A stretch of DNA of 58,396 bases from Rhodoferax sp. (lineage in GTDB: Bacteria > Pseudomonadota > Gammaproteobacteria > Burkholderiales > Burkholderiaceae_C): the NCBI GenBank assembly GCA_008015235.1, contig SSFF01000044.1, positions 1 to 58,396 on the forward strand. Direction: 5' to 3'. Positions 34,438 through 43,403 of the stretch are shown here, one piece after another (position 1 is the first letter of the stretch; each line of letters starts with the position of its first letter). The notes beneath the pieces were generated by a model, which saw only the letters and a program-made list of their open reading frames with translations, did no database searches and had not been told where the DNA came from. Position numbers and translations under genes: made by a program.

Positions 34438-35062
34438 ACTGGCCATATCCGAAGACCACGCCATTGTCCGCAGCGGACTGCGGCAGATGTTTGCGTTGGT
34501 CGGCGACCTGGTGGTGGTTGCGGAGGCGGTCAACGGATCGGAAGTCATTGCCTTGTGCGAGCGCCATGACATCGATGTCCTGCTTTTGGACCTGAACATG
34601 CCGGGCCTGAGTGGCAACGACCTCATTGCCCGTGTAAGAGCCAAGCGGCCCACACTGCCCATTCTGATTCTGAGCATGCACGACACCGCCCAAATCGGCA
34701 TCGCGGCCATCAAGGCTGGAGCCAATGGCTATGTGACCAAGGACAGTGAACCCACCATATTGATTGAAGCCATCCGTAAAGTCGCGGCAGGGGGGCGCTA
34801 CATTGCGCCCCAGATGGCCCAGTCCATTGCCTTGTATTCCTCCAGCGTGGCAGCCGGACGCCCGCATGACAGCCTGTCAGACCGGGAGATGAGCGTTTTT
34901 CTCGAATTGGTGGCTGGACGCAGCGTGAACGACATCGCTGACAAGTTCCACATCAGCAACAAGACCGTCAGTACCCACAAGGCACGCATGATGGACAAGC
35001 TGGGGGCCAGAAGCACGGCCGAGCTGGTGCGGTATGCAGTGGAGCATGGCATGTTGAACTGA
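34430..35062 (+). CDS. LuxR/NarL-family response regulator
   Basis: A 210-residue regulator. The receiver domain has Glu8-Asp9 and phospho-acceptor Asp54 (LLLDLNMPG); the C-terminal LuxR helix-turn-helix (about 145-205) shows LSDREMSVFLELVAG and the recognition region HISNKTVSTHKARMM. It is phosphorylated by the HisKA_3 kinase whose stop codon it overlaps (eight bases). Targets are unknown; the neighbouring chemotaxis genes are a reasonable guess only. Confidence 0.9.
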   Translation: MIKLAISEDHAIVRSGLRQMFALVGDLVVVAEAVNGSEVIALCERHDIDVLLLDLNMPGLSGNDLIARVRAKRPTLPILILSMHDTAQIGIAAIKAGANGYVTKDSEPTILIEAIRKVAAGGRYIAPQMAQSIALYSSSVAAGRPHDSLSDREMSVFLELVAGRSVNDIADKFHISNKTVSTHKARMMDKLGARSTAELVRYAVEHGMLN

Positions 35063-35141
35063 GGAAAATGCATGTTACCCACAGAAAGTGGCCTCCCGTG
35101 CGGTGCACAGCGCACTACCCCCCTTGTGACAATGTCAGCAA

Positions 35142-35546
35142 ATGATCGAACACTCTGAGTTTTCCTGGCCGGTTCGTGTGTACTGGGAAGACACCGATGC
35201 CGGTGGTGTGGTGTTTTACGCCAATTACCTCAAGTTTTTTGAGCGTGCCCGGACCGAATGGTTGCGCGCGCTGGGGATAGAGCAGGGCGCGTTGCGTGAA
35301 GCAACGGGCGTCATCTTCGTGGTGGCCGATGTGCAGCTGCGTTACCTCTCCAGCGCCAAGCTCGATGATGCCTTGCGTGTCACGGTGCGGGTGGTGGAGT
35401 CTGGTGCCGCGTCGATGGTTCTGACACAGCAAGCTTGGCGCGGAGAGGCGTTGTTGTGCGAGGGGCAGATCCGTGTTGGTTGCGTTGATGCGTGCACGCT
35501 ACGCCCGCAGCGCATGCCAGCGTCCGTGCGCATGGCCTTGGCATGA
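35142..35546 (+). CDS. ybgC: Tol-Pal-associated acyl-CoA thioesterase YbgC
   Basis: A 134-residue hotdog-fold thioesterase. The signature YWEDTDAGGVVFYANYL carries the catalytic Asp. YbgC hydrolyses short or medium acyl-CoA/ACP and is normally the first gene of ybgC-tolQRAB-pal. Here it stands 24 kb from tolB-pal, after a two-component system, and tolQRA is not in the window. Assignment to the YbgC subgroup rests on motif and length; a related 4-hydroxybenzoyl-CoA thioesterase cannot be excluded. Confidence 0.85.
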   Translation: MIEHSEFSWPVRVYWEDTDAGGVVFYANYLKFFERARTEWLRALGIEQGALREATGVIFVVADVQLRYLSSAKLDDALRVTVRVVESGAASMVLTQQAWRGEALLCEGQIRVGCVDACTLRPQRMPASVRMALA

Positions 35547-35566
35547 GATTGCTCCAGAGCTAGCGC

Positions 35567-36103
35567 CTATTTGTCTTCGAGGCGTATGCCATAGCGCTGT
35601 CGCAGCTTGCTTCCCGGAAAGAAGATCGACCTATCCACCCAGGTTCCCAGGCGTAGTGCCAGCTGCTCGTTGATCTGTCGCAGGTGCTGCACGAGCACAT
35701 CGTCGCGCAGGTACAGCTGCGGCGTTTTACCTATCTGCTGGCTGGTGTCAGGGTACTGGCTGCGTAACTGTCGGTCAGACACCAACGGGGGGTAGATGCG
35801 GCGAATGTCCGCTGCGCGGACCCAACGGCAGTGGCTTTCGTCTTCCAGCACATGGACCCTCACATCGCGGTAGGCATAGTACTGCCCCTGCGCCTCCTGC
35901 CAGACTACCCTGCGCATGCCGTGGCGCCATTCCCTCAGCAATGCAATGGTGGGCAAGGTCACCAGTGCTGCATAAAACGGCAGTACAAACACAAATACGA
36001 AAAGACCGGCCTTGTAGCCCAGCAACAAATAGGCCAGTGTGATCAGTGCGACCTGTACGGCAGGACGCTGGAGCACTTGCTTGGCAAGCTCAGTGATAGC
36101 CAT
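35567..36103 (-). CDS. Membrane protein of unknown function
   Basis: A 178-residue protein. Two hydrophobic segments near the N-terminus (about 17-30 and 33-57) form a hairpin or two helices; the rest is a charged cytoplasmic-type domain with RDVRVHVLEDESHCRWVRAADIRRIYPPLVSD. No family recognised. It starts 21 bases after the acyltransferase stop and is probably co-transcribed with it. Confidence 0.65.
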   Translation of the reverse strand: MAITELAKQVLQRPAVQVALITLAYLLLGYKAGLFVFVFVLPFYAALVTLPTIALLREWRHGMRRVVWQEAQGQYYAYRDVRVHVLEDESHCRWVRAADIRRIYPPLVSDRQLRSQYPDTSQQIGKTPQLYLRDDVLVQHLRQINEQLALRLGTWVDRSIFFPGSKLRQRYGIRLEDK

Positions 36104-36124
36104 CGTCCTGCGGGGCTATTGCAG

Positions 36125-37033
36125 TCAGCGCTGTACGTTGTAATCGAGCAGCAGCGCTTCTATCTGGGCATCCTTTTGCTGCCAAAGCAGCTGTACCCAT
36201 TCCGCAAAGGCCTTGCGGAACTCGGGGTCCTGCCCATAGTCCCCCCCGACCAAATGGCGTGGCACAGGTACCTTGCGCACGCGCACAATGACACGTTCGA
36301 CCCGACCTGCCATGAAGTCCATGAAGGTGGGAATGCCCTGTGGATAGACGATGGTCACGTCCAAAATCGAATCGAACTTGGCACCCAGCGCATCGAGTGC
36401 CAAAGCGATGCCACCGGCTTTGGGCTTCAGCAGGTAGCGATACGGGGATTGCTGCTTGGCATGTTTGGCCTGGGTGAAGCGTGTGCCTTCCAGGAAGTTC
36501 ATCACACTGGTGGGGATGAGTGCAAATTTTTCGCAGGCCTTGCGCGTGGTTTCCTGGTCTTTGCCGCGCATTTCGGGGTGCTTGCGCAAGTACTCTTCGC
36601 TGTGGCGGCGCATGAAGGGGAAGTCCAGTGCCCACCAAGCCAGACCCATGATGGGCACCCAGATCAGTTCCTGCTTGATGAAGAACTTGAGCAGTGGAAT
36701 CTTGCGGTTGAGCAGGTGTTGCAGCACGAAGATGTCCACCCAGGATTGGTGGTTGCTGTTGACCAGGTACCAGCTCTTGGGGTCCAGGCCTTCCGCCCCC
36801 TGCACGTCCCAATCCAGCTTCTGCGTCAAGCGCATCCAGCCGCTGTTGCAGCTGATCCAGCTTTCCGCCACCACCAGCGTAATCGGATCGACCAGCAACC
36901 GAACTTCCTTGAAAGGCAGCAGCAGGCGAACCAGTGCAAACGCCAGCAGTATCGGTTCCCAGAACAGGATGTTCACGATCAGCAGGCCAATGGAGATCGT
37001 CGCACGCAGAAAAGAGGGAAGGAAGTGGAGCAT
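36125..37033 (-). CDS. 1-acyl-sn-glycerol-3-phosphate acyltransferase family protein (YihG-like)
   Basis: A 302-residue membrane-associated acyltransferase. An N-terminal helix (about 10-40) precedes the PlsC domain: NHQSWVD (the HX4D catalytic motif in NHxxxxD form), FMRR, and EGTRFT as the phosphate-binding block. Length and motifs fit the YihG/YihG-like group that places a second acyl chain on lysophosphatidate. Dispersed repeat copy C lies immediately upstream of its start codon. No strong ribosome binding site is visible. Confidence 0.85.
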   Translation of the reverse strand: MLHFLPSFLRATISIGLLIVNILFWEPILLAFALVRLLLPFKEVRLLVDPITLVVAESWISCNSGWMRLTQKLDWDVQGAEGLDPKSWYLVNSNHQSWVDIFVLQHLLNRKIPLLKFFIKQELIWVPIMGLAWWALDFPFMRRHSEEYLRKHPEMRGKDQETTRKACEKFALIPTSVMNFLEGTRFTQAKHAKQQSPYRYLLKPKAGGIALALDALGAKFDSILDVTIVYPQGIPTFMDFMAGRVERVIVRVRKVPVPRHLVGGDYGQDPEFRKAFAEWVQLLWQQKDAQIEALLLDYNVQR

Positions 37034-37036
37034 GAG

Positions 37037-37093
37037 TTGCTAGTAAAAATATAGCGCCTTGCGCAATTCCCTAAAGGGCTTGGCTGCAATTTT
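37037..37093 (+). repeat. Dispersed ~57-bp repeat, copy C (fills an intergenic gap)
   Basis: It starts TTGCTAGTAAAA, has ATAGCGCCTTGCGCAATTC in the core, AAGGGCT at the family spacing and ends CAATTTT. It spans essentially the whole gap between the GGDEF gene (stop codon at 37092-37094) and the acyltransferase start (37033), and overlaps two bases of the stop codon of the GGDEF gene. Confidence 0.75.
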
Positions 37094-39134
37094 ATGCAAA
37101 GAATGCAAGCGAGTTGCGACCCTGGGCTTTGGCTTGGTACATGGCAGCGTCGGCCCGACGGATGATTTCCTGGTGGGAGAGTTCCTCGCCCATGAACAAG
37201 GCAATGCCAATGCTGGGCGTGGTGTGGTGTGTTACTTCGTTAAGCAGATAGGCCTCTCCAAGTGCCGAGAGTATTTTGTAACCCACGGCAGTGGCATGCA
37301 TCTGTGCATCGGCAGGGGAGTTGCTCAGCGCCTGCAACAACACGATGAATTCGTCACCACCCAGGCGTGCTACGGTATCCACCGCACGCACGCTCTGCTG
37401 CAGGCGGCGTGCCACCTCCTGCAGTAACAGGTCGCCGGTGTCGTGACCGTGGCGGTCATTCAGTTGCTTGAATCGGTCCAGGTCCAGGAACATGACCGCA
37501 CCGTACTGCTGCTGGCGTTTGCTGTGGGCCATGGCGCTTTGCAGGCGCTCGACCATCAGGCGCCGGTTCGGCAGTCCTGTCAGGCTGTCGTGGAAGGCCA
37601 GGTGGGCAATGGCCTCCTGGGATAGCTTGCTTTCGGTTATGTCGCGGGCAATGGCAATGAATCGCTCTTCCTCGCCAGGGGCGGTGGGCTTGCGCACCAT
37701 CGAGAGCTCGAACCAGTGCTTACCCGTGGGCAACTCCAGGCTGTATTGCTTGCCGCTGGAGCGTCCATACTGCGCGGCCTCGGCCAGGGCCGCAAGGGTA
37801 ATGTTGGCTGCGTCTTTGGTCACCATTTCATCGATGCGTCGCCCCAGGAGCTTGTCCGGTGGCGCGACCAGGTCGAATCCGTTGTGACTGTGTATGGCGC
37901 GGTAGTAGCCATCGGCACTGAACTCGATGAGCAGGTCGGGCAGTGCCCCGAGCGTGGCTTGCAATTCGGCCTGGGTGGCCTGCAGCTGTGCCTCGGTACC
38001 CTTGCGCGCAGTGATGTCCATCACGGTCCCCACCATGCGTTGCGGGGTGCCATCGCGTGTAGTTTGGACCACCTTGCCGCGGCTGCTGAGCCAGATCCAA
38101 CGGCCATCGGTATGGCGGGCGCGGTAGTCGGCTTCGTAGGCCGCGGTGCGCCCCTCCAGATGAGCGCGCATAGCCTGCAAGGTGTGTCCCAAGTCGTCCG
38201 GGTGTACCAGATGGCCCCAGGGCCGTGCCTGTTGCGCTTCATCGTCCGAACGCCCCAACAGACGGCATGTGTGTGTGTCCATGCGGTAGCCGCGCTCGAC
38301 GGACAGGTCGTGTGACCACAGTCCAAGGTCAGCACTCATGATGGCCAATTCAAGCTGCTCCGTGGTGTCGCGCAGCAAGGCTTCCGCCTTCTTGCGGGCA
38401 CGAATGTCCCGCGCCATACCCAATACACCGATGAGCCGCCCATGGGCATCGTGCATGGGAGTTTTGACAATCTCCCACAAACCTGCGTCGTCGTTGAGCG
38501 GACTGGGCATGCCCTCTTCGAGCGTGACTGTGGTGCCAGCGCGGCTGGCCATCTGATCCGTGGCCGCAAAGGCGGCCGCATTCTCAGGACCGACCCAATC
38601 GACATCGCTTGTTCCAACCACCTGGGATTGGGTCGCCCCCAGGTTGTGTGCAAAGGCATTGTTGCAGGTGAGGTAAACGCCCTCCGTGTCTTTGAGCCAC
38701 ACGCGGTCGGGGATGGTCTGAAGAAGGTTTTGCAGCAGGTTCTCGCGCTCCTCCAGTTTTTTCTGGGCTTCACGCTGGTCAGAAATGTCCTCTATGGTGC
38801 CCTCGTGGTACAGCACCTGTCCCTGGACATCACGCTTCAGATGGGCGTGCTCGCGCACCCACAAGGTACCGTGGCCATCGACGGTACGCATTTCCGATTG
38901 GAAGTCGACCACGTAGCCCTGTTGGTGCAGGAGTGCCAAAAACTCCTGGCGCCGGTTGGGATTCACGTACGGCGAAACCGATGGATGCGAAAAATACTGC
39001 TGCAAATCCTCTGCCGAGCGGGTACGGAACATGCGCACCAGCGCGGCGTTCGCATGCGTCAGGCACCCATCTGGCGCAGCGCGGTAGGCGCCGATGGGTA
39101 AGAGCTCAAACAGTGAAGAGAGCTCGTCGCTCAC
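37092..39134 (-). CDS. Multi-PAS diguanylate cyclase (PAS-GGDEF)
   Basis: A 680-residue cytoplasmic sensor. Four PAS-type segments follow one another (about 5-120, 125-250, 255-380, 390-500), then a GGDEF domain with the intact active-site motif (RLGGDEFIVLL near residue 607). It should make cyclic-di-GMP. No EAL domain is present. It starts with GTG at 39134, only three bases after the ABC ATPase stop (TAA GCT GTG), without its own ribosome binding site, so it is probably translated by reinitiation within the transporter operon. Confidence 0.9.
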   Translation of the reverse strand: MSDELSSLFELLPIGAYRAAPDGCLTHANAALVRMFRTRSAEDLQQYFSHPSVSPYVNPNRRQEFLALLHQQGYVVDFQSEMRTVDGHGTLWVREHAHLKRDVQGQVLYHEGTIEDISDQREAQKKLEERENLLQNLLQTIPDRVWLKDTEGVYLTCNNAFAHNLGATQSQVVGTSDVDWVGPENAAAFAATDQMASRAGTTVTLEEGMPSPLNDDAGLWEIVKTPMHDAHGRLIGVLGMARDIRARKKAEALLRDTTEQLELAIMSADLGLWSHDLSVERGYRMDTHTCRLLGRSDDEAQQARPWGHLVHPDDLGHTLQAMRAHLEGRTAAYEADYRARHTDGRWIWLSSRGKVVQTTRDGTPQRMVGTVMDITARKGTEAQLQATQAELQATLGALPDLLIEFSADGYYRAIHSHNGFDLVAPPDKLLGRRIDEMVTKDAANITLAALAEAAQYGRSSGKQYSLELPTGKHWFELSMVRKPTAPGEEERFIAIARDITESKLSQEAIAHLAFHDSLTGLPNRRLMVERLQSAMAHSKRQQQYGAVMFLDLDRFKQLNDRHGHDTGDLLLQEVARRLQQSVRAVDTVARLGGDEFIVLLQALSNSPADAQMHATAVGYKILSALGEAYLLNEVTHHTTPSIGIALFMGEELSHQEIIRRADAAMYQAKAQGRNSLAFFA

Positions 39135-39137
39135 AGC

Positions 39138-39914
39138 TTATTTCAGGCTGCCGCTGAGAAACTGGGCCAACCGTTCGCTCTTGGGGTTGGCCAGTACCTG
39201 TGCTGGTACACCTTCCTCTTCGATGCGCCCCTTGTGCAGAAAGATCAGGTGGTTGGAAACTTCGCGTGCAAAGCCCATTTCGTGGGTCACGACCACCATG
39301 GTGCGGCCTTCCTGGGCCAGTGTTTTCATGACCTTGAGCACTTCGGATACCAACTCGGGGTCGAGCGCGCTGGTGGGTTCGTCGAACAGCATCACCTCGG
39401 GCTCCATGGCCAGGGCGCGGGCAATGGCCACACGCTGTTGCTGGCCTCCGCTGAGGTGCGCCGGATAGGCGTCTTCCTTGCCTTCAAGGCCCACCTTGGC
39501 CAGGTATTTGCGGGCCGTGGCAATCGCTTCGTCCTTGGGTTTTCCCAACACATGCACAGGGGCCTCAATGATGTTCTCCAGCACCGTCATGTGCGCCCAC
39601 AGGTTGAAGTGCTGGAACACCATGGCCAGTTCGCAGCGGATGCGCTGCAGCTGTTTCTGGTCAACAGCATTCAGCTCGCCGTTGGCTGCAGGCGCCATGC
39701 GCAGCTCTTCACCGGCGACGATGATGCGGCCTTCGTGCGGTTTTTCCAGCATGTTGATGCAGCGCAGGAAAGTGCTCTTGCCCGAGCCGGAGCTGCCGAT
39801 GATGCTGATGACATCGCCGGCATGGGCGGTCAGCGAAACGCCTTTGAGCACTTCGTTGGAGCCGAAGCGCTTGTGGATGTTTTCTACCTGGAGTTTGATG
39901 GTCTTGGCGTTCAT
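39138..39914 (-). CDS. Polar amino acid ABC transporter ATP-binding protein (HisP/ArgT-system type)
   Basis: A 258-residue ATPase. Walker [10 protein letters not shown], signature LSGGQQQR, Walker [13 protein letters not shown] and the switch His in VVTHEMGF are present. It closely follows the HisP/GlnQ pattern. It energises the two permeases encoded upstream. GGAGC precedes the ATG. 29 bases separate it from the hydrolase gene. Confidence 0.93.
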   Translation of the reverse strand: MNAKTIKLQVENIHKRFGSNEVLKGVSLTAHAGDVISIIGSSGSGKSTFLRCINMLEKPHEGRIIVAGEELRMAPAANGELNAVDQKQLQRIRCELAMVFQHFNLWAHMTVLENIIEAPVHVLGKPKDEAIATARKYLAKVGLEGKEDAYPAHLSGGQQQRVAIARALAMEPEVMLFDEPTSALDPELVSEVLKVMKTLAQEGRTMVVVTHEMGFAREVSNHLIFLHKGRIEEEGVPAQVLANPKSERLAQFLSGSLK

Positions 39915-39943
39915 GGCGCGCTCCGTTCCAATCGTCTAAATAT

Positions 39944-41074
39944 TCAGTTGCCCAGCAAGTCGCCGGTGCGAAAAGGGATGCTGCCGGCGATCTTGCCGAG
40001 TTCACAGCCGGTAGTGACATAGCGGTCGCGGATGTGGGCGTAAAACACACCGTCCACACCGGCATGGAGAGGTGTGCGTGTGTTGGCGATCGGATCGATG
40101 ATTTCCACCATCAACTCGCCTTTGCGTACTGTCTCACCAGCTTCATGGTTGAACACCACGACGCCAGGGCAGGGGGCATACAGCGTCTCGGAGCCGGCCA
40201 AGGGTGTAGGTGCACACAGAGCAACAGGCAGGACCGGTTTTTCGCTGCAGGCAATGGCACCGCAGTACTGTAAGTAGCTGAAGATGCCTTGGGCATCAGG
40301 TTGGGCCCAACGGTCGTGGACATCGGCTTCGCCACGCAGTTCGATGGTGGTACTGCAGCATCCCTGCGGCAGAGGCACATCAAGTCCATCGGCTTTCAAT
40401 GCATCGGCGAGTTTCCACCAGACCCCCGAAAGGCATTCGTCAAAGGGTGCATTGCCGGAGGCTTTTGCCAACAAGGTAGCCCGGCTGCCGATCAAGCGCG
40501 CCACGGGCTCCAGTTGGGGCCAGCATGTCTCTTCGGTATAGAAGTGCATGACGCCTTGGCAATCGCAATGCAGATCCAGCACCACATCGGCATCGTGGGA
40601 CAAAAGCAGCAGGGTGCGGCGCAGGCTTTCCAGTTCGGTCTTGGGCGTCCAGGCCTGTAGGTAGGCCGACATGGCCTGCCGCACCACGCGCACATTGGAT
40701 TGCGCGTCCTGACCCAGTTGACTTCGCACCGTTGAAAAGACCGCCTTGGCCAAGTCGGGGTAGTGGCGATTGAAGTTCTCGGAAGTGTCCAGTTCAAACC
40801 GTCCCATCGGTTTGTGGTCCACGCGCTGTGCCAGCCCGATGGGGTTGGCCATGGGAACTAGCACGATGTCGGATACCACCTGCCCGGCGGCTTCGGCAGC
40901 CTCCAGCAGCGGGCGCAGGTGGTGCGCCACCAACATGCCAGGCAGCTCTTCGGCATGCAGGCTGGCCTGGATGTAGATTTTCAGGCCCTTACCGGCGTGT
41001 CCGTAATGGAAGCTGCTCAGGGTCTTCTGAACCCCCAGACTGGGGGACAGCAAAGGATGGTCAACGCGACGCAT
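39944..41074 (-). CDS. Succinylglutamate desuccinylase/aspartoacylase family zinc hydrolase
   Basis: A 376-residue M14-like zinc hydrolase. HAEELPG carries the first zinc ligands (His, Glu), LDLHCD the third, and ELRGEAD the probable catalytic Glu. The C-terminal ~90 residues form a beta-rich, biotinyl-like domain, common in this family. Such enzymes deacylate N-acyl amino acids. It sits between permease and ATPase genes of an amino-acid transporter, suggesting that the imported substrate is an N-acylated amino acid or related amide, released in the cytoplasm. Substrate is inference. Confidence 0.85.
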   Translation of the reverse strand: MRRVDHPLLSPSLGVQKTLSSFHYGHAGKGLKIYIQASLHAEELPGMLVAHHLRPLLEAAEAAGQVVSDIVLVPMANPIGLAQRVDHKPMGRFELDTSENFNRHYPDLAKAVFSTVRSQLGQDAQSNVRVVRQAMSAYLQAWTPKTELESLRRTLLLLSHDADVVLDLHCDCQGVMHFYTEETCWPQLEPVARLIGSRATLLAKASGNAPFDECLSGVWWKLADALKADGLDVPLPQGCCSTTIELRGEADVHDRWAQPDAQGIFSYLQYCGAIACSEKPVLPVALCAPTPLAGSETLYAPCPGVVVFNHEAGETVRKGELMVEIIDPIANTRTPLHAGVDGVFYAHIRDRYVTTGCELGKIAGSIPFRTGDLLGN

Positions 41075-41080
41075 AGGAAA

Positions 41081-41794
41081 TTAATGTTTGCGGGGGGCCA
41101 GGTAGGCCAGCAGACGGCTTTCAGCGAACTTGAAGAAACCAATCAGGGCGAAGGTGGCGATCAGGTAAATGCCGGCCGCGGTCAAGAAAGCTTCGAACGG
41201 CAGGTAGTAGTCCGAGTACACGCGGCTGGCTGCACCCGTCACGTCCATGAGGCTGGGCACGGCGCTGGCCAGGCTGGTGCTTTGCAGCATCATCACCACT
41301 TCGTTGCTGTAGGCCGGTAGCGTGCGGCGCATGGCACTGGGCAGCACTACACGCACCATGACCTGGACCCGGCTCATGCCGTAGGCCTGGGCCGCCTCGA
41401 TTTCCCCAGCGTTGGTCTCGCGGATGGCGCCAGCCAGCATTTCGGCGGTGTAACCTGCCGTGTTCAGGCTGAAGGCCAGCAGGGCGCAGAAAAACGGGTC
41501 CTTGAAGTGGGTCCAGGGCCAGACCGAGTCCCAGCGTGCCTGGATCCATTCGAGTTGCCCGAGTCCGTAGTAGATCAGGTAGACCTGGATCAGCAGCGGT
41601 GTGCCGCGGATGACGTAGGTGTAGACACCAACGAGCCAACGTGCCGTGCGCCAAGGCCCAGTCAGCAGCAAGGCGAAAACCAGGGCCAGGACTGCGCCGA
41701 CTCCGAGTGAGGAGAACAACAAGGCCAGCGTCGTGAGGATGCCTTCGCCGTACATGGCGAGGTTCTTGGCTTCAAAGATGACGGCAAAGTTCAT
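41081..41794 (-). CDS. Polar amino acid ABC transporter permease (HisM-like)
   Basis: A 237-residue permease with about five helices. The cytoplasmic EAA loop (EIEAAQAYGMSRVQVMVRVVLPSA, positions near 41365-41435) is typical. Its start codon shares one base with the stop of the other permease (TAATG). With HisQ-like it forms the heterodimeric channel. Confidence 0.9.
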   Translation of the reverse strand: MNFAVIFEAKNLAMYGEGILTTLALLFSSLGVGAVLALVFALLLTGPWRTARWLVGVYTYVIRGTPLLIQVYLIYYGLGQLEWIQARWDSVWPWTHFKDPFFCALLAFSLNTAGYTAEMLAGAIRETNAGEIEAAQAYGMSRVQVMVRVVLPSAMRRTLPAYSNEVVMMLQSTSLASAVPSLMDVTGAASRVYSDYYLPFEAFLTAAGIYLIATFALIGFFKFAESRLLAYLAPRKH

Positions 41795-42480
41795 TACAGG
41801 CTCCCCCGCTTGGTACCGAGGCTGTAGCGGTCATTGAGCTTGCGCAATGCGTACAGGGACACGGAGGTGTAAATAAGAAAGAGCGCAGCCGTGAACAGGA
41901 AGAAAGCGAACGGAGAGCGTGTGGCGGCACTGGCCTGCTTGGCCAGGTAGGTCATTTCCTTCAGGCCGATCAGACTCACCAAGGCCGTGGCTTTGATCAG
42001 CACCAGCCAGTTGTTGGTGAAGCCGGGCAGGGCGTAGCGCACCATTTGCGGCAGGGTGATGCGCACAAAGGCTTGTACCGGGCCCATGCCAAAGGCGACG
42101 GCCGCTTCCATTTGTCCCTTGGGAATCGAAAGAATGGCACCACGGAAGGTTTCCGTCATGTAGGCGCCATAGATGAAGCCAATGGTCAGTACACCGGCCA
42201 TGAAGGGGTTGATGTCGAGCGTGGCCTCGCTGCCCATCCATTCGAGCAGGTTGTTGGCGCCGATGGTGCCGCCGTAGAAAATCAGCAGCATCAACACCAG
42301 TTCAGGGATGCCACGGATGATGGTGGTATAGACGGTGGCAATGCCGACCAGCGTCCGGTGCGCGGAAAGCTTGGCAGCCGCGCCCAACAGGCCCAGGAGG
42401 ATGGAGACCAGCAAGGCACTCAGTGACACACCCACGGTGAGCAGCGAGCCTTGCAAGATCGAGGTGTAGTAGTCACTCAT
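41794..42480 (-). CDS. Polar amino acid ABC transporter permease (HisQ-like)
   Basis: A 228-residue permease with about five helices and an EAA loop (MEAAVAFGMGPVQAFVRITL). The ATG at 42480 is chosen since it matches the family start (MSDYYTSILQGSLLTVGVS). It lies 85 bases after the binding-protein gene, with a strong hairpin in between. Confidence 0.9.
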   Translation of the reverse strand: MSDYYTSILQGSLLTVGVSLSALLVSILLGLLGAAAKLSAHRTLVGIATVYTTIIRGIPELVLMLLIFYGGTIGANNLLEWMGSEATLDINPFMAGVLTIGFIYGAYMTETFRGAILSIPKGQMEAAVAFGMGPVQAFVRITLPQMVRYALPGFTNNWLVLIKATALVSLIGLKEMTYLAKQASAATRSPFAFFLFTAALFLIYTSVSLYALRKLNDRYSLGTKRGSL

Positions 42481-42513
42481 GCGGCTTGACAATGTTCCGG
42501 GTACAAAAAGCGA

Positions 42514-42540
42514 CGGCGCACATGGGTTGCATGTGCGCCG
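42514..42540 (-). terminator. Strong hairpin between binding-protein and permease genes (partial terminator/stabiliser)
   Basis: CGGCGCACATG (42514-42524) and CATGTGCGCCG (42530-42540) form a perfect 11-pair stem with a five-base loop. On the minus strand CTTTTTG follows a few bases later. Such hairpins after hisJ/malE-type genes keep the binding protein more abundant than the permeases by attenuation or by protecting the upstream mRNA. Confidence 0.7.
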
Positions 42541-42565
42541 CCAATTCAGACAGCTTCAGCTCGGT

Positions 42566-43333
42566 TTATTTGCCGTAAACGTCGAACTTGAAGTACTTGT
42601 CGTTGATCTTCTTGTAGACGCCGTTGCCGCGGATGGCCTTGATGGCGGCATTCAGATCAGTCTTCAGAGCGGCTTCGCCCTTGCGCAGACCGATGCCAGC
42701 GCCGACACCGAAGTATTTCTCGATGTACAGCTCGGGGCCCACCAGCTGGTAGTCCTTGCCTTCGGGCTTGGACAGGAAACCACCGGTCACTTCGACGAAG
42801 TCGGCCACGGTACCATCCAGACGGCCAGCCTTGATGTCCAGGTAAACCTGGTCCTGGGCTTCGTAGGGGATCACTTCCACGCCCACGGTCTTGAGTTCAC
42901 CCATGGCGTACTTCTCTTGGGTGGAACCCTTCAACACGCCGATCTTCTTACCCTTGATGGAAGCGGGGCCGGTGTAGTTCACACCCTTCTTGACCACCAC
43001 GCGGCTGGGGGTGTTGTAGTACTTGTCGGTGAAGTCGATGGCCTTGAGGCGGTCTTCGGTGATCGACATGGACGAGATGATCACGTCGTACTTCTTGGCT
43101 TGCAGGCCGGGGATCATGGAGTCCCACACCTGTTCCACGAACACGCACTTGCGCTTGATCTGTTCGCACAGGGCGTTGGCGATGTCCACGTCAAAACCGG
43201 TGGGCTTGCCGTCGGCAGTCTTGAAAGTGAAGGGTTCATAGGTGGGATCAATTGCAACCTTCAGGTCTTTGCCCTGGGCAAAAGACACGGTGCAGATGGC
43301 GCCCAAAGCGACTGCCAGCAAGACTTTCTTCAT
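42566..43333 (-). CDS. Amino acid ABC transporter periplasmic binding protein (ArgT/HisJ-like)
   Basis: A 255-residue secreted protein with a Sec signal peptide (cleavage after SFAQ, residue ~20). The SBP_bac_3 fold shows IDPTYEPFTF, GFDVDIANALC, and the hinge block KKIGVLKGSTQEKYA. This subgroup binds lysine, arginine, ornithine or histidine. GAGGA six bases upstream supports the start. A chemoreceptor gene lies upstream on the same strand, 70 bases away, which suggests the ligand is also an attractant. Confidence 0.93.
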   Translation of the reverse strand: MKKVLLAVALGAICTVSFAQGKDLKVAIDPTYEPFTFKTADGKPTGFDVDIANALCEQIKRKCVFVEQVWDSMIPGLQAKKYDVIISSMSITEDRLKAIDFTDKYYNTPSRVVVKKGVNYTGPASIKGKKIGVLKGSTQEKYAMGELKTVGVEVIPYEAQDQVYLDIKAGRLDGTVADFVEVTGGFLSKPEGKDYQLVGPELYIEKYFGVGAGIGLRKGEAALKTDLNAAIKAIRGNGVYKKINDKYFKFDVYGK

Positions 43334-43403
43334 GGATGTTCCTCGGTTACGCTGCCTTTGGATGGCAGCTGGTTGATATTGCGAAATTGCAATTCTACGG
43401 GCT

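Noticed and set aside
35549..35573. Another fragment of the dispersed repeat after ybgC
   Set aside because: Only the 3' half (GAGCTAGCGCCTATTTG) resembles the family and the 5' block is missing its spacing; chance similarity is likely.
43378..43393. ATTGC-6-GCAAT inverted repeat upstream of the binding-protein gene as an operator
   Set aside because: Five-base arms in an A/T-rich leader are expected by chance; there is no second copy or known regulator nearby.
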